Positions 63,895 to 64,000 of a stretch of DNA of 64,000 bases are shown here, piece after piece. Where the stretch lies: positions 248,001-312,000 of the forward strand of contig OZ252093.1 of the NCBI GenBank assembly GCA_965248175.1, written 5' to 3'. This stretch comes from VXPQ01 sp965248175. Its GTDB lineage: Bacteria; Bacteroidota; Rhodothermia; Rhodothermales; VXPQ01. Made by a program: the position numbers and the translations under genes. The number at the start of each line of letters is the position of its first letter. The stretch's first letter is position 1. Under the pieces are notes generated by a model that saw nothing but the letters and a program-made list of their open reading frames with translations, did no database searches and was not told the origin of the DNA.

Positions 63895-64000
63895 TCGGAT
63901 ACTTGTTTTACACCGACAAATGCATGTTTCAATGCAAACCGTGCCCTGTATCCGGAAAGGATACCCCTTGTATGGGCCACTCGCGCATCGTTGTGCGGTC

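Overview
The window looks like a GC-rich member of the Bacteroidota/Rhodothermota lineage, most like Rhodothermia (Salinibacter/Rhodothermus relatives). This rests on a b558-type three-gene succinate dehydrogenase, an F-type ATP synthase cluster without its beta/epsilon genes, an M23-bactofilin pair, a tripartite TolC/adaptor/ABC export locus, Tat-exported Gfo/Idh/MocA proteins with a sulfatase, and mostly weak or absent Shine-Dalgarno sites. The assignment is inference from gene content; there is no rRNA in the window.

Layout. 1-4550 (minus strand): aroQ, an MBL-fold hydrolase, a small conserved protein, an outer-membrane protein and RNase G. 5136-10389: citrate synthase, an acidic repeat lipoprotein (minus), then sdhCAB, so central carbon metabolism and respiration. 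10401-13374 (minus): acyl-CoA carboxylase carboxyltransferase and an uncharacterised protein. 13686-25748: class III aminotransferase coupled to RqcH, UppP, Der, an orphan NuoI with a DinB-like protein, HolA, an ECF sigma factor with a probable membrane partner, tRNA-Val, LysRS and QueG. 25884-35470: an OmpA/PKD surface protein, ribosomal protein S20, an M23 peptidase with bactofilin, then ATP synthase genes atpZ-atpI-atpB-E-F-H-A-G.

Accessory segment. Between tRNA-Ser(GCU) (35574-35662) and glpK (38124) lies an AT-rich block of four reading frames chained by three ATGA overlaps. The first carries only the extreme N-terminus of a large restriction endonuclease and then degenerates. The other three are a TIGR04255-like protein and two conserved proteins of unknown function (216 and 153 aa). 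This chain is the best candidate here for an undescribed system. It looks horizontally acquired and linked to defence genes, but its function is unknown.

38124-64000: glpK-glpF, tRNA-Ser(UGA), TolC, a membrane-fusion adaptor and an ABC ATPase facing two MacB-type permeases and a PrcB-like lipoprotein on the other strand, two Tat-type Gfo/Idh/MocA proteins, a sulfatase, UvrA, a DMT permease, SMC, a GNAT acetyltransferase and a ClpB without its N-terminal domain. No CRISPR array, transposase or phage gene was seen.
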